Assembly (NCBI GenBank): GCA_004380135.1
Contig: QXCR01000014.1
Location: 62,001 to 126,000 of the forward strand
DNA: 64,000 nucleotides
Source of the DNA: Stemphylium vesicarium
Lineage: Eukaryota > Ascomycota > Dothideomycetes > Pleosporales > Pleosporaceae
Reading direction: 5' to 3'
A model generated the notes under the pieces. That model had not been told where the DNA came from. It was given only the letters and a program-made list of their open reading frames with translations, and searched no databases. The position numbers and the translations under genes were made by a program. Below, piece by piece: positions 23,140 to 34,552 of the stretch (position 1 is its first letter; the number at the start of each line of letters is the position of its first letter).

Positions 23140-25167
23140 TTACCTGTAAGCAGCATCGACCTGAGAACGTCTCTTCCTCTTGCTGTGATCGTCCTGTTGA
23201 CGCAACCTCTCGTGTTCTTGATCGGCGTCTTCATAGCTCCTCTTCCTAGAGAATGAGCTGTCACTTCGATCGAGGAAGGGTACGACAGGTGCTTCTTGTT
23301 GTGTCCCACCATTCTGGGTTTCAGGCTCGAAATCGGAACCTGCCATGGTTCGGTTGCTTCCATCAGAGAGAGCGGGGCTTCCTCTAATATTGCCAGCCCC
23401 GTGACCGTGTCGTTGAGGAGCGTTCCAAGGGTCGTATCGCTGCTCTTCTGGAGGTGGCGGCGGAGGCAGAGGCCTAGAGCCAACCCCTACAGATGCAGAG
23501 CCGTAGGGACGGGAAGGCACAGGACTGGGCCCGTTGTTCCCGTATCCCCCAAGTGATTGTGTCCGCTGGGCCGGTGGTCCAGAATCCCGGGCTGTCGCGG
23601 ATGACGGAGCAGCGGAGGGCTTCTCGGGAAGAGACGCTGGTGTCATGGCGTCACAAGCAGAAAATGGCACAGATATCGGCTCCTGCGACGGCGGCTTCGG
23701 AGTTCCTGTTACGCCCAACTTCGCAAGGATGTCTTCTTGAGTTGTTCGTGGAGGCGATGATGTTGCTCGCTTGACCGTGTTAGGTCTCCCACTTCCATGA
23801 TTGGTAAGAGCCTGCTCGAGGTTGTCCATGATGTCCCACGTGGCATCACGCATCTCCATGTCTTCATCATGCATTACCGTTTCTTGAGCCTCATCGGGCC
23901 GATCCCGCTGCGCAATGCAGTCTTCTAGTGTGACAAGGTTGTTTTGCATCTCCTCATCCGTGAAGACGACGAAGACTGGGTCATCATGGATGGTTTCCCA
24001 TTCGTCCGTCTGCCTAACGTTCAAGAAGGCTTCGTGCGAATTGTCCGCTGTGAAGTACATGGACACCGAGTCCCCATTATCCAATTTCTCAGGTGTGGGT
24101 TTCAGTGCATCTTCTTCAGCCTCAGCAAAGGTTGAAGGCAATGCACGGGTCACTTGCTTCGCCGGATGCCAGATGATGACTCCGAGGCTCAGAGCAGGAT
24201 CGACAGGCTCATTGCTCTTGGGCCAGATCGCGCCATCAAAGTCGAAATCCCAGTCGTCCCACGCCAAGAACAATTGCGGTTTATCGCTCATACTACCATC
24301 GCTCATAGCACTAGTGGGTTGCATAGGTGGCTGAGTTTGATGGGATGTGGTAATATGGGCAGTCGCTGGAGTAGGTGTGGCTTCAGGGTCTAACATTGGC
24401 GGCCCCTGAAATGAGTTACGATGGTTTGGCTGGTAAGATGCCGGCGCATGTGGCTGTGACCATGCACCGTTCTGGCCATAGGCCTGTTGACTAGGATCCA
24501 CGGCAGCCGGCTGGGGCGGGTAGCCCTGGTAGCTGCTGTGGGTAGGAGCATAGGATTGCGCAGGCGGATGACTATGAGCCTGCGAGTAGCCTGAACTCGG
24601 TGGGTAGCCCGATTGCGGCCACTGGTAGTTATTCTGTGCATGAGGATACGAGTGCCCAAACCCCGGTGTCTGGTGCGGTTGTTGCCCGTAGCCTTGATTA
24701 GCACCAGGAGCTGCGTAGCTCTGCGGTGGATAGTTTGGCGGTGCTGAAGATGGCGGAAATCCTGGCTGTGGCGACTGATATTGATTGGGAAATTTGTTAG
24801 CACCAAAGGGACCCTGAGACTGCGCCGGTCCGCGGTAGCCAGGTGGGGGAGGATATCGGGTGATTATCGGATTCCCCTTTTTCTTTGGGGGCCTATGAAG
24901 TTATTAGAAGACATAACTCGCACCAGAGAAGAAGGGGAGACGGTGAAAACGTGAGGACTATATTACAACAGAGAGAAGGGAGACTTACTGGGTATGCGGC
25001 GCTCGGTGAGGAGGGCCTGCTGGGGGATAAGCAGCTCCTGGTTGATACTGACCGTATCCTGGCTGCTGCCCTGGCGATTGTCCATATCGATAGGACGGTT
25101 GTTGGCCATTTGCATACGGGTGCTGCTGGAAAGGCGCCGCACCCGCTACAGGGCCGTTCCAAGACAT
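23140..25167 (-). CDS. Pro/Gln/Tyr-rich conserved fungal hypothetical protein
   Basis: Exons are 25167-24989 and 24892-23140 (643 aa). I do not recognise a named family. Residues 1-200 are a low-complexity Pro/Gln/Tyr/Gly region with QPGYGQYQPG-like units, as in prion-like and RNA-binding protein tails. A folded-looking segment follows: FLAWDDWDFDFDGAIWPKSN, LSLGVIIWHPAKQV, and FVVFTDEEMQNNLVTLEDCI. The end is disordered, with a Pro run and a basic KRKRRSQ stretch that could be a nuclear signal. The stop given is TAA inside ACAGGTAAG, which is also a good splice donor. A 40-nt intron ending at CTAG near 23102 would replace the stop and add about seven residues, so the C-terminus is uncertain. 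Confidence 0.7.
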
Positions 25168-25962
25168 ACCACCCTGAGTAATTTACCTATGGAGATCCAC
25201 GATGGCAACAAAAGGATCGAATTTGAAGAAAAACTAATGAAAGCTGATGGGTTGCTTGTTGATCGTGGCGGGGCTTGAGCGTGATGTGGGGAGAGTTCTT
25301 GAAGTATGAGGTGCGCGTCTCAAAATTTGGTCTGGTTGAACGCACGAGCCAGGACGAAAGAGAAGCCCAAGCTTATGGAGGGGCAATCAAAGCAGTATGC
25401 CCTGGTAATGTGGGAGTTTGGGAAGCTGTGGGGCGAGATTATGACGTTGCGAAGGTGGAATTGAGTTGACGGGGAGAGTGAAACGGGCCCGGCTGCTGAT
25501 GTGAGGAAAAACCCATGGAAGAACAGGTATTGAGAGCACAACAGGAGATGAATGGCGAATTGAGAGCGCCGCAAGGGAAAATCCTCAAGACTTAAAGGAC
25601 ACGACGACTGCGACAAAGAAAGAGAGGTTCGGCGCTAGAGAGCCAAGGGCCTCGTAGATTTTGCGAGGCATGATAAGCAGACGTCGCGTAGAAATGAAGT
25701 CTGAAGCGTAGTCACGTTTTGCGCTAGGACCACCGAGCGGGATGTCGCCGCCGCCGCCGCCGCTTGCCTAGACGGAGAACAGCACATATTGCCTCCGAAT
25801 CACATGTCGCTCACTTGTGCGCCATCGCTCGTATAGCGACCCCCGATGTGCCTCTGAGGATGATTGTAAGATACAGACACTTGCTAGCGACCAGTATAGA
25901 CTCAATACCCTGAGCTGAGCCGCGAATGCTGCACCTTCCACGCCCAGGCTACCAACACCACC
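25168..25962. promoter_or_regulatory. Shared divergent promoter, Pro/Gln-rich gene / PPG1
   Basis: About 795 nt between two diverging starts. It contains a short CCG repeat at 25746-25763. No clear TATA box is seen on either strand. Confidence 0.5.
25746..25763. repeat. CCG triplet repeat
   Basis: A GC-only triplet run of about six units lies in the PPG1 upstream region, about 200 nt before the start codon. Confidence 0.85.
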
Positions 25963-27043
25963 ATGCCCGGTCTACCGTGTACGTCAGTCGCCGACAATTG
26001 CTCGCGAGTGTTCCAGGCACCCATACTAATAGTCTCCTAGCCAGCGTAGACCTCGATGAATGCATATCTCGCCTGTCGAAGAAGGAGCTGCTCGCCGAGT
26101 CGGTGGTAGAGGCAATATGCGCAAAGACAAAGGAGCTGCTCATGAAAGAGAGTAATGTGGTGCACATCCGAGCGCCCGTGACTGTCGTCGGTGATATCCA
26201 CGGCCAGTTTTTTGACATGATGGAGATTTTCAAGATCGGTGGGCCATGTCCGGACACCAACTACCTCTTCTTGGGTATGTACTCGTCTGCCCCTCGTGGG
26301 CCGCACGCGACCCCGACCTGCAGAATTAACATTGATTAGGAGATTACGTCGATCGCGGTCTCTTCTCCGTCGAAACCATATCGCTCCTCGTATGCCTGAA
26401 GCTCCGCTATCCCCACCGCGTCCACCTCATCCGCGGTAACCACGAGTCGCGCGGCGTCACCCAATCGTACGGCTTCTACACAGAGTGCTCGCGGAAATAT
26501 GGCAACGCAAACGTTTGGCACTATTTTACGGACATGTTCGACTTCCTCACCCTCTCCGTCGTCATCAACGATCAGATCTTCTGCGTACACGGTGGCTTGT
26601 CACCCTCGATCCACTCCATCGACCAAATCAAAATCATAGACCGTTTCCGAGAGATACCCCACGAAGGGCCCATGGCAGACCTCGTCTGGAGCGACCCAGA
26701 CCCCGAAAGGGATGAGTTCTCGCTCAGCCCCAGAGGCGCAGGATACACATTCGGGGCGCAGGTGGTCAAAAAGTTTCTGGAAGTCAACTCCATGTCGCAC
26801 ATTCTACGGGCCCATCAGTTGTGCCAGGAAGGCTATCAGATTCTCTACGATGACAGGTTAAGCACTGTCTGGAGCGCACCCAATTACTGCTATCGATGCG
26901 GTAACATGGCCAGCGTGCTAGAAGTCAGCGATACTGGGGAACGCTTCTTCAACGTTTTCGATGCGAGTCCGGACAACGATGTCCACCGAGCTGAGCAGCA
27001 GCAGCAGCAAGGAAAAGAAGTCACGACAGAGTACTTCCTATGA
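25963..27043 (+). CDS. PPG1: PP2A-like serine/threonine phosphatase PPG1
   Basis: Catalytic subunit of the PP2A-like branch. Exons are 25963-25978, 26041-26274 and 26340-27043, 317 aa. The 16-nt first exon (MPGLP) is chosen because splicing to 26041 gives MPGLPSSVDLDECISRL, the expected start. All metallophosphatase motifs are present: GDIHGQ, GDYVDRG (across intron 2), GNHE, HGG and SAPNYCYRCGN, with the conserved C-terminal YFL. Similarity is closer to yeast Ppg1 than to Sit4 or Pph3: SNVVHIRAPVTVVGDIHGQF and DQIKIIDRFREIPH. Ppg1 in yeast works with the Far complex and in glycogen metabolism; the role here is inferred. A Gln run (EQQQQQG) lies before the tail. Confidence 0.92.
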
Positions 27044-27221
27044 TACCCACTGTACATAGCGATGCGATATTGTTTCAATGGCCTTCCATTTGTCGGCGCT
27101 AGCCATAAACACGGCGTTCGGATGGAGGGATGTTAGCTATTTACGTTAGAGCGCGGCATCGATCATGTAAAGAAGCAATAGTGCGCAATTTCCACCGATT
27201 CTGCACCATAGTGCTTCTGCC

Positions 27222-28624
27222 TCAACAGCCCAAGTATTTCGTTTCCAGCCATCGCGCCTCCTCATCGCTCCCCAGTCTTGCAACCACGATTCTGATATCT
27301 GGAAACACGCTGAAAACTCTATTCAGACCGACCCTTCCTGCAGTATAAGTCACGAAGACTATCCTGTCTTCTGGTACGCCATGGTCCACGAGCACTCTGA
27401 CCGCCATCAGAGCCGCCGCACCTGTAGAAAATTGAGGGTCCAGGACTAGAACCAGCCCATGCTCGGCAATGTTTGTGGGGAGCGCCCGGAAATGCAGTTC
27501 TGGTTCTCCAGTCCTGTAGTTCGTCTGGATCAGTACCCTTCCTGTCCTGCAGTCAGGGATGGTTCGTCGCAAGCCTGTTTCGAAAGCACTTCCGCCGCGC
27601 AACACTACCACAGCACTGACTTCTGCATCCTTCTTCAACCCTTGATATGTGGTGCCCTGGGGTGTTGCGACCTGATACGGTGCAAACGGCAAGAAGTCTA
27701 CCGCTGTCTCGACAAGCAGTGCCACCATGCGGTCGAAGTAAAACACAAAGTCTTCCCTCGATGTGCTCGGATTGAGCAGAAGTGTGTGCATCCCCTTGAC
27801 CTGATTCGTCTGCTTGAGCACGATGGCGTTTTCGCTTAGTGGACTGTCCTCTGCGATCTTGCCCAACCGCCTGAGTTCGGTCTGATGCTGCACGCTCTTA
27901 CTATGCAGCGTCTGCCGAACCTGATTGCTCACCATAGTGATGGCAACCTTGTTCTCGATACCTCTTGGGATGATGAGGTCGGCGATTTCTCGTTGCGGGG
28001 CGACATACTTGTAGAAGTTGGGCTTCACGAAACCGAACCATTGCTTGATGCAACCTTCAATATCTCGGCCTCGTTCTTTAACGTCTCGCACAAGACGCCG
28101 TGAGAGACAAAGATCGGCGTCGGCTTCTGCGAAGATCTTCAGGTCCAACAGATCGAGGACACGTTGATCGTGCAGGGCGAATATGCCCTCCAGAATTATG
28201 ACATGTGGAGAGTAGATCGTTGTGGTTTTGGGAAGGCGTGCGTGTTTCTGGAACGAGTAGATTGGTACTTCTGCAACCTTGCCGCTTTTGATGTCTTTCA
28301 AGCGTTCAACAAGGATGTCGAAATCTATAGCGTCCGGCGAATCAAAGTCGAACTCGTTACGGAACGCTGCTGCAGACTGCTGCGGCGTGAGGGGTTTGTA
28401 GAAGGAATCCTACATGCAGTGTTCCTTAGCTGGCTGGAGCACGTGACCCACTTTACGAAGCTGGAACGAACCATAGATAAGATGACTACCCAAGGCAAAT
28501 TCAGAGAGGCCACGATAGCCATTGCCAGAGACGTTTTCCCTGAGCCTGAACTACCAGCTACTCCAATGATACTCGCGTTGCCCCATGGCGGTTCGTAGTG
28601 CGTTCTTCGGCCTGCAGAAGACAT
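27222..28624 (-). CDS. URK1: Uridine kinase with C-terminal UPRTase-like domain
   Basis: Phosphorylates uridine and cytidine in pyrimidine salvage. Exons are 28624-28472 and 28409-27222, 446 aa. The N-terminal kinase half has the P-loop GVAGSSGSGKTSLA, the DSFYKPL motif restored by splicing, and ILEGIFALHD. The C-terminal half looks like uracil phosphoribosyltransferase (MHTLLLNPSTSREDFVFYFD, VVLRGGSAFETGLRRTIPD, LDPQFSTGAAALMAVRVL). This two-domain layout is usual for eukaryotic uridine kinases, where the second domain is often inactive as UPRTase. The intron donor is GTTCGT, weaker than the GTAAGT-like sites elsewhere in the window. It faces away from GID8. Confidence 0.93.
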
Positions 28625-29036
28625 ATCTGGAATGTCTTCAGTATCCTACACGGCTAAATTTCCTACTGATATGAGCTCTACCAATTTCCACCTCTAGTAG
28701 CGAATGTTAATGATATCAGAAGTGTATGCAGGGTTCCAGACACGATCGGGTTTCTGCAGCGGGCGGCTCTGACCTTAGTGTCGTGCTTACATAAGGCCCC
28801 ACGCGCACTAGTCTCGCCAAGCGCGCAAGCTCAATCTTCTTCTTCTTCAACGAACCTGCTCACAAACTTTCTCTTACCACGCAAATCTTTGCGTGACTGC
28901 CAGCACACTCGACCAACGGTCGAGCAGCTCCTATCATTCACTGATGGACGTCGGCTGAGGTTTGCTGGGCGCCTCGCTTCATCATGGTAAGCTACACCGT
29001 GGCTATTGTCGCAGCCTTTCCCCCCTTCTAACAGTC
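28625..29036. promoter_or_regulatory. Shared divergent promoter, URK1 / GID8
   Basis: A gap of 412 nt lies between the two start codons. A TTC-rich pyrimidine tract (near 28831-28850) may mark the GID8 core promoter. An ATG followed at once by GTAAGC at 28984 could be an upstream start or exon, but splicing it to the next AG gives the wrong frame. Confidence 0.5.
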
Positions 29037-30169
29037 ATGCAGAGCTCATCCACAGTTTCCGTATCGGCGGCAACGCCTACACAACATCCTTTTCAGAGGA
29101 AGATTGATGACATCAAACCGTCCAAGACGTAAGTCGCTCACCGTTCGCGTCGCTGTTGCTACTCCCCTCACATGATGATTTCAAAATAAGTTGGGAATCT
29201 CTCCGAACCAACGTGTGGAGAACATGTTAACTTGTATCTCTGATCTCGTGGTAGCTTCAGCTTCGCGCAACCTACAAACTACATTTTCATAGTCGCAGCA
29301 ATGCTAACGTTGCTTCTATAGGGACATCAACTTTGTCATCATGGACTACCTGGTCAGCGAAGGCTACCCTAGAGCTGCGGAAAGGTTTGCCAAGGAAGCA
29401 AACATCCAGCTACCTCTTGAAGAGGAGTCCATTCAGTCCCGCGTAGAAATACGTCGGTCTATCCATGCTGGTGACATCGATTCTGCTATTACCAAGATCA
29501 ATGATCTAAATCCTCAGGTACGCAACATCTCCATCACTCTACACCACCTTGCAGGATTATATCCAGTTTCATGCACCACGCAGAATCTCTTTGATGATAA
29601 TCAAACCTTCAGTCCTCAGTATGATTGCAAGCATCTACACATACTCGTCTCACGTACTTGTTTTTGAGCTTTGCTAATGCACAAGTCAGATTTTAGACAC
29701 AGATCCAGCTCTGCACTTCGCACTACTCCGGTTACAGCTTATCGAGCTCATCCGGGTATGCACGTCATCTGCTACCTCCGACATCACCCCCGCGCTCAAT
29801 TTCGCTTCCTCCCAGCTTGCTCCCCGCGCAGCCACCAACCAAGACTTTTTGAAGGATCTCGAGCTTACAATGTCATTGCTCATCTTCCTTCCTGCGGCGC
29901 CGGGCACCCTACAGAAGGAGCTTAATGAGCTGCTTGAACCTTCGCTTCGTCGCAATGTCGCGAGCAGGGTCAATGAAGCAATTCTCACTAGCATGGGAGC
30001 TCGTGGAGAATCTCGCATGAGGAGCCTAGTGCGCTTGCGACAATGGGCTGAAACCAAGGCTCGGCAAGCCGGAAAGGATCTTCCTCCTTCCCTCCCTCTT
30101 GGGTTGCAAGACGCCGACGAGAGGCCGGCCAATGGGCACGGCGAGGCTGTGGACGTCATGGTCCAGTAG
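29037..30169 (+). CDS. GID8: GID/CTLH E3 ligase complex subunit GID8
   Basis: Scaffold subunit of the GID ubiquitin ligase, which in yeast degrades gluconeogenic enzymes when glucose returns. Exons are 29037-29128, 29322-29517 and 29690-30169, 255 aa. A LisH motif spans the exon 1-2 join (DINFVIMDYLVSEGYPRAAE). The CTLH domain follows (SIQSRVEIRRSIHAGDIDSA, ALHFALLRLQLIELIR). The CRA region ends the protein (NFASSQLAPRAATNQDFLKD, LEPSLRRNVASRVNEAIL). Length and domain order match fungal Gid8. Intron 1 (193 nt) and intron 2 (172 nt) are long for this window. The GT at 29756 resembles a donor, but reading straight through keeps the conserved frame, so no intron is placed there. Confidence 0.92.
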
Positions 30170-31960
30170 CCGCGTGTTGGCGCTGAGCGCTCACATTATT
30201 GATGATTTTTAATGCCTTTGGAATACTGTAATGATTTGTACAAGCGGCAACGCGTGTAGCAACGCGAAGCCGGCTATGACACCACGACGAAGCTTCGGTA
30301 ACACGGAACTTCTTTTCTGCAATACACCCCATTGATTCTTGATGCCTTGAATTCTGTGTTTGCATTGCCTCAGTGTGTCCCTGTGGGGTATTAATCATTC
30401 CCCTGTGTCCTGTCGCGCGAGCCTTGTCTAGTACACCTTGGATGCTCGTCAATGTTTTCGCCGTAGGCGTGCCATACCAAGTCCACAGGCGCCCATGAGC
30501 TGCAAGCAGTCGTCACTAAAAAGTCATAAAGGTGCTCAAGTATGCATCAGGGTTCTCACGGAGACGTGAACATAAGGGAGACAGCGAATGTCGTGGAGAT
30601 GGTCGCATGCCTTTTCCACCCATCAACCATACCATGCTAGCTGGCAAATAAGCAACAGTCCTCCGCAGCGTTGACTAATCGCGCCGTTCCTCCTGAACTC
30701 TCTTGCCCCGCAAACGTTGAGGTTTTTGGCGGCCCTTTGCTCCGCAGCCTCGAACGCTTGTCAACAGACGCCGGCGCGCAGCTTTCCGCCTACTACCTAC
30801 CCCGCGATTGCGGCCGCACTACGACGACGACTCTAGGGACCCAACACCCCGCATGGTGAACCAGGAGCCGCATGTGGTGGATCTCTCTAAAAGAAACATT
30901 GGGTAGTTTCACTCGCGGATCGCGGTGTTGTGCTTCCACGAGCGGCATGTCTACATGCACGGCTACGTGTGGCTGGAGACTTGCGTATGGGATCAAGGAA
31001 TAGCGTCCAAACTTTGCGCTCGACCGATCCAGTCGAAAGGTTCGATGAACTCTACTATGCATGCGGGTTTCTGTTCTCACATCAGCTGCCACAGGCCCGC
31101 TGGTGGAGCCGTCAGGTGAAGATGAGGTGCGGTGAGACCGAGTTGAGACCGGGCCTGAGAGCCAGCTACTGAAAGACACACGATGAGCTCAAGGAACCGC
31201 CGAAGACAGCATATCAGCGGTTCAGCGAAATCCCAAAATAAATCGAAGACCAAACACGTTTTGATGCCTAGATTCTGGACCTCATCCCGGACGCGGCCGT
31301 GGAAGGAGCAGCACATATCAGGAGATATTCTGCCGAAAGAAGCTAGTTGCTTGACGTCGAGAGCCACCCCACTTCCAGAACACATCCTCCATGTCACCCC
31401 TCACACCATAGCAAACGAGAGCTTGAATCTGGTCATGATCCCTGGGCTGATTTGCACGCGCTAAAGCCAGACCACTTCGACCTTGCTCTTCATGGCTCTA
31501 GTCTTCGCCTTGCCACGGAACCTCCGCGCTCACGCTATTGTCGCTGCCACCCAGCCGATGCACTCTGTGCACTCTGATGCGGCAAATCATCCAATCCTCA
31601 TCCATGTACCCCTCTAGAGATCCACTATACATATGTCTCTCGCAAGCTTGGACCAATGAGGAAGACGCAGCATTGATCTTCCAACTCCGGCACGCCGAGC
31701 AGGAGACACGGAATTGCCATGGATGAACGGACGCAAATCATGTAGCTTCTATGGAAGCGGCGCGACTGCATTCAGCCTTTTGTGTCTCCCGTTGATTGCC
31801 GGGTGGGGTAAAAGTCTCAGGCTCGCCTCAGTAATGAGTATATAAAGCTCACGCCCTCCATTGACTCTCACCCATCAAGCATCAATCACATCATCGACTC
31901 ACTATACCCTATACCTTGCCTTTCAAGACACTCTTAAAGAAGCGATCAAGAGCCCTCAAT
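30170..31960. other. Gene-free stretch: GID8 3' flank and long ADH upstream region
   Basis: About 1.8 kb. The last 150 nt hold a TATA box and a CA/TC-rich leader of the alcohol dehydrogenase gene. The rest shows only short frames without family resemblance. A long upstream region would suit a strongly regulated gene, but I cannot point to specific factor sites with confidence. Confidence 0.5.
31839..31847 (+). promoter_or_regulatory. TATA box of the alcohol dehydrogenase gene
   Basis: tatataaag lies about 115-120 nt before the ATG. The stretch after it (ctcacccatcaagcatcaat) is typical of a fungal transcription start and leader. It is one of only a few convincing TATA boxes in the window. 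Confidence 0.7.
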
Positions 31961-33175
31961 ATGAGCAGCATCCCCAAAGAGCAATGGGCGCAGGTCATTG
32001 AGAAGACCGGCGGTCCCGTCGAATACAAGAAGATCCCAGTGCAGCAGCCCGGCCCAGATGAGGTTCTCGTCAACATCAAGTACTCCGGTGTGTGCCATAC
32101 TGATCTGCACGCCGTGAACGGGGACTGGCCATTGGTAAGAGCACTTGCGCCTCTTCTTTGTGATGTATTTTGACTTTCTCAGGCAACAAAATTACCTCTT
32201 GTTGGTGGCCACGAGGGTGCCGGTGTTGTGGTCGCCCGAGGAGAGCTCGTCAAGGACGTTGAGATTGGCGACTACGCTGGTACGTGAAATATTCTTTTGC
32301 TTCTTTCGCTGGATCAGCACATTCGCCCGCCATTGGGCCTGCTGCTACAAGCACGTGAAAACGTACCTGAGCACCGTTAATTCTCACTAGGTGTCAAATG
32401 GCTAAACGGCTCATGCCTTGCTTGCGACTACTGCCAACAAGCAGACGAGCCACTCTGTCCAAAGCCTCTTCTTTCTGGATACACTGTCGACGGTACTTTC
32501 CAGCAATACTGCATTGCCAAAGCAGCTCACGTCGCTCGCATCCCCAAGGAATGCGACTTGGCCGCAATTGCACCTGTACTTTGCGCGGGTATCACCGTTT
32601 ACAAGGGCCTGAAAGAATCAGGTGTCAAGCCCGGCCAATATGCCGCTATCGTCGGTGCCGGAGGCGGTCTCGGTTCGCTCGCATGTCAGTACGCAAAGGC
32701 CATGGGTGTACGCGTAGTTGCCATCGACACTGGTGACGAGAAGAAGAAGATGTGCTGTGGCGAACTCGGTGCTGAGACCTTTGTCGATTTCTCCACGTCC
32801 AAGAACCTCGTCGCCGACGTCCAAAAGGCAACCGATGGCCAAGGCCCCCACGTCGTCATCCTTGTTGCTGTCAACGAGAAGCCGTTCCAGCAGGCTGCTG
32901 AGTACGTCCGCCCGCGTGGAACCGTCATCTGCATTGGTCTCCCCGCTGGTGCTTACCTCAAGGCACCCGTCTTCGAGACTGTCATCAAAATGATCAGAAT
33001 ACAGGGTTCGTACGTGGGCAACCGCAAGGACAGCTCAGAGGCTATTGAGTTCTTCCGCCGTGGCTTGATCAAGGCGCCATTCAAGGTCGTAGGTCTGTCG
33101 GAACTGCAGATGGTGTATGACAAGATGCACCAGGGTGCCATTGTTGGACGATACGTCTTGGATACATCCAAGTAA
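31961..33175 (+). CDS. Zinc-dependent alcohol dehydrogenase (ADH1-type)
   Basis: Cytosolic NAD-dependent ethanol/acetaldehyde oxidoreductase of the medium-chain family. Exons are 31961-32134, 32183-32279 and 32391-33175, 351 aa, the usual length for fungal ADH1. Catalytic zinc ligands are in SGVCHTDLHA and GGHEGAG. The structural zinc loop is CLACDYCQQADEPLC, the Rossmann motif is VGAGGGLG, and YTVDGTFQQYC is a family signature. Intron 1 follows NGDWPL and intron 2 splits a Gly codon after GDYA. With a TATA box and CT/CA-rich leader it is likely highly expressed. Whether it makes or consumes ethanol cannot be told from sequence. In-frame ATGs before MSSIPKEQ are not needed. Confidence 0.95.
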
Positions 33176-34552
33176 AAGGGAGAAGGCTGGAGTGTGATAC
33201 CAAAGAGGCGAGAATTGAGCGTACTGTATATAACAAAGTTTCTGATCTCAAATGAAAATTGTTTCTCTTTCTTCATCGTTTGACTCGTCTTTATTTTGCC
33301 CTGACGTAGTTATTTACAAGTGCTTTTCCCGCTACATCTCGTCACTACTGCGATCCGATAAACGCTTCTAACAAAGGATGGGTATACATTAACAAAGAGG
33401 ATTGTGAAAAATAGAACGTGCCGTTCCATAATTTATCTCGTTGCGCTGCCTCGCTCAGCCCGGAGAAATTAGTGGCGTTGACGTTGGCGTGTTTCTTAGT
33501 GTAGATGTGGATCTCGGCACTTCGCTGGTAGAAGCCATGACTGCCGCCGTCGCATTCATGGAAACTATAATATAGACAAAGAAAGGCGAAGATTGTGCTC
33601 TTATTCTCTAGTAATTAGGTTGGATAGTGACATATTAGTCCTACCGTCTTCGCTCACAAGTTGGTTCGAGTTTCTTTGTTCGGATAGCACCGCTAGTAGT
33701 AGTGGTAGATACAGCTCACCACTTCTCCCAAAAGTCTGCCACGCAGCTGATTTTTAGGATAGAGATTTGTTGGAATGTCCGAGGCTGAGCATCTAGAGAA
33801 GAGAGAGAGTAGCTTGGTATCTCGATCGCGCGGTGCTGGTCACATGCGACAGGTGCTTTCCTACTAGGTTGAGCGTTAGTTTGAAGTAGGAACAAAGACG
33901 GAAGAGCTTACGCGAATCTTCACATGTTCAGTTTTCCAGAAAGATGGTCAGAGCTGCTGACTTTGGTTGCGGGTGTCGTAGGGATGAAGTAGTGCTGCTG
34001 GCTACGCTACTCCCACATCATGCTGCGGTCCACGTAGTTTCGGAAAGGAACCTTCTTGACGTCAACACATAAAATTTCTAGCGATATGTTATTTATGTTG
34101 TTGTCCCAGATAGTCTAAAGTCATCATCAGAGGAGTATGAGGTCTATATGACACTAGGAGATCAACGCACTCATGCGTTCAATGATGCCAGACGCGACAT
34201 TACTCGCGAGAAAGTGACGCGCCCAAACATGCAACCTTCAAAACTACTATATTGCCGTATTTCTGGCTTATTCGGCCAATTCTAATGAACTGGTGGCGTT
34301 CTCTTACCCCTAAGCCGTAGCGAAAAGTCCATGCGTACCGTGCCGCAATATGTGAGCTACATTAGGCGACCCATCCAACCAAACAAAGAAAAGGTCGATA
34401 TCTCAGGCCGCCAACTACCACGCCACCAATCTTAGACTTGGTACTTTGAGCATGTAGGAATTACTATATATCGGATATGTTCTTCACTACTTATCCCCTT
34501 TTGTGGGGGTAAATCTTTTCGTCTTTTCTCTTCTCTTTCTGTCACTCTCGAA
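33176..34552. other. AT-richer intergenic stretch, ADH 3' flank to GT31 promoter
   Basis: About 1.4 kb. Composition is visibly more AT-rich than the neighbours, especially 33200-34500. I see no open frame of note, no terminal repeats and no transposase remnant. Degenerated repeat DNA is possible but unproved. Confidence 0.45.

Noticed and set aside
33176..34552. AT-richer stretch as a possible RIP-mutated transposon
   Set aside because: No terminal repeats, no decayed transposase frame, and only a mild base shift by eye.
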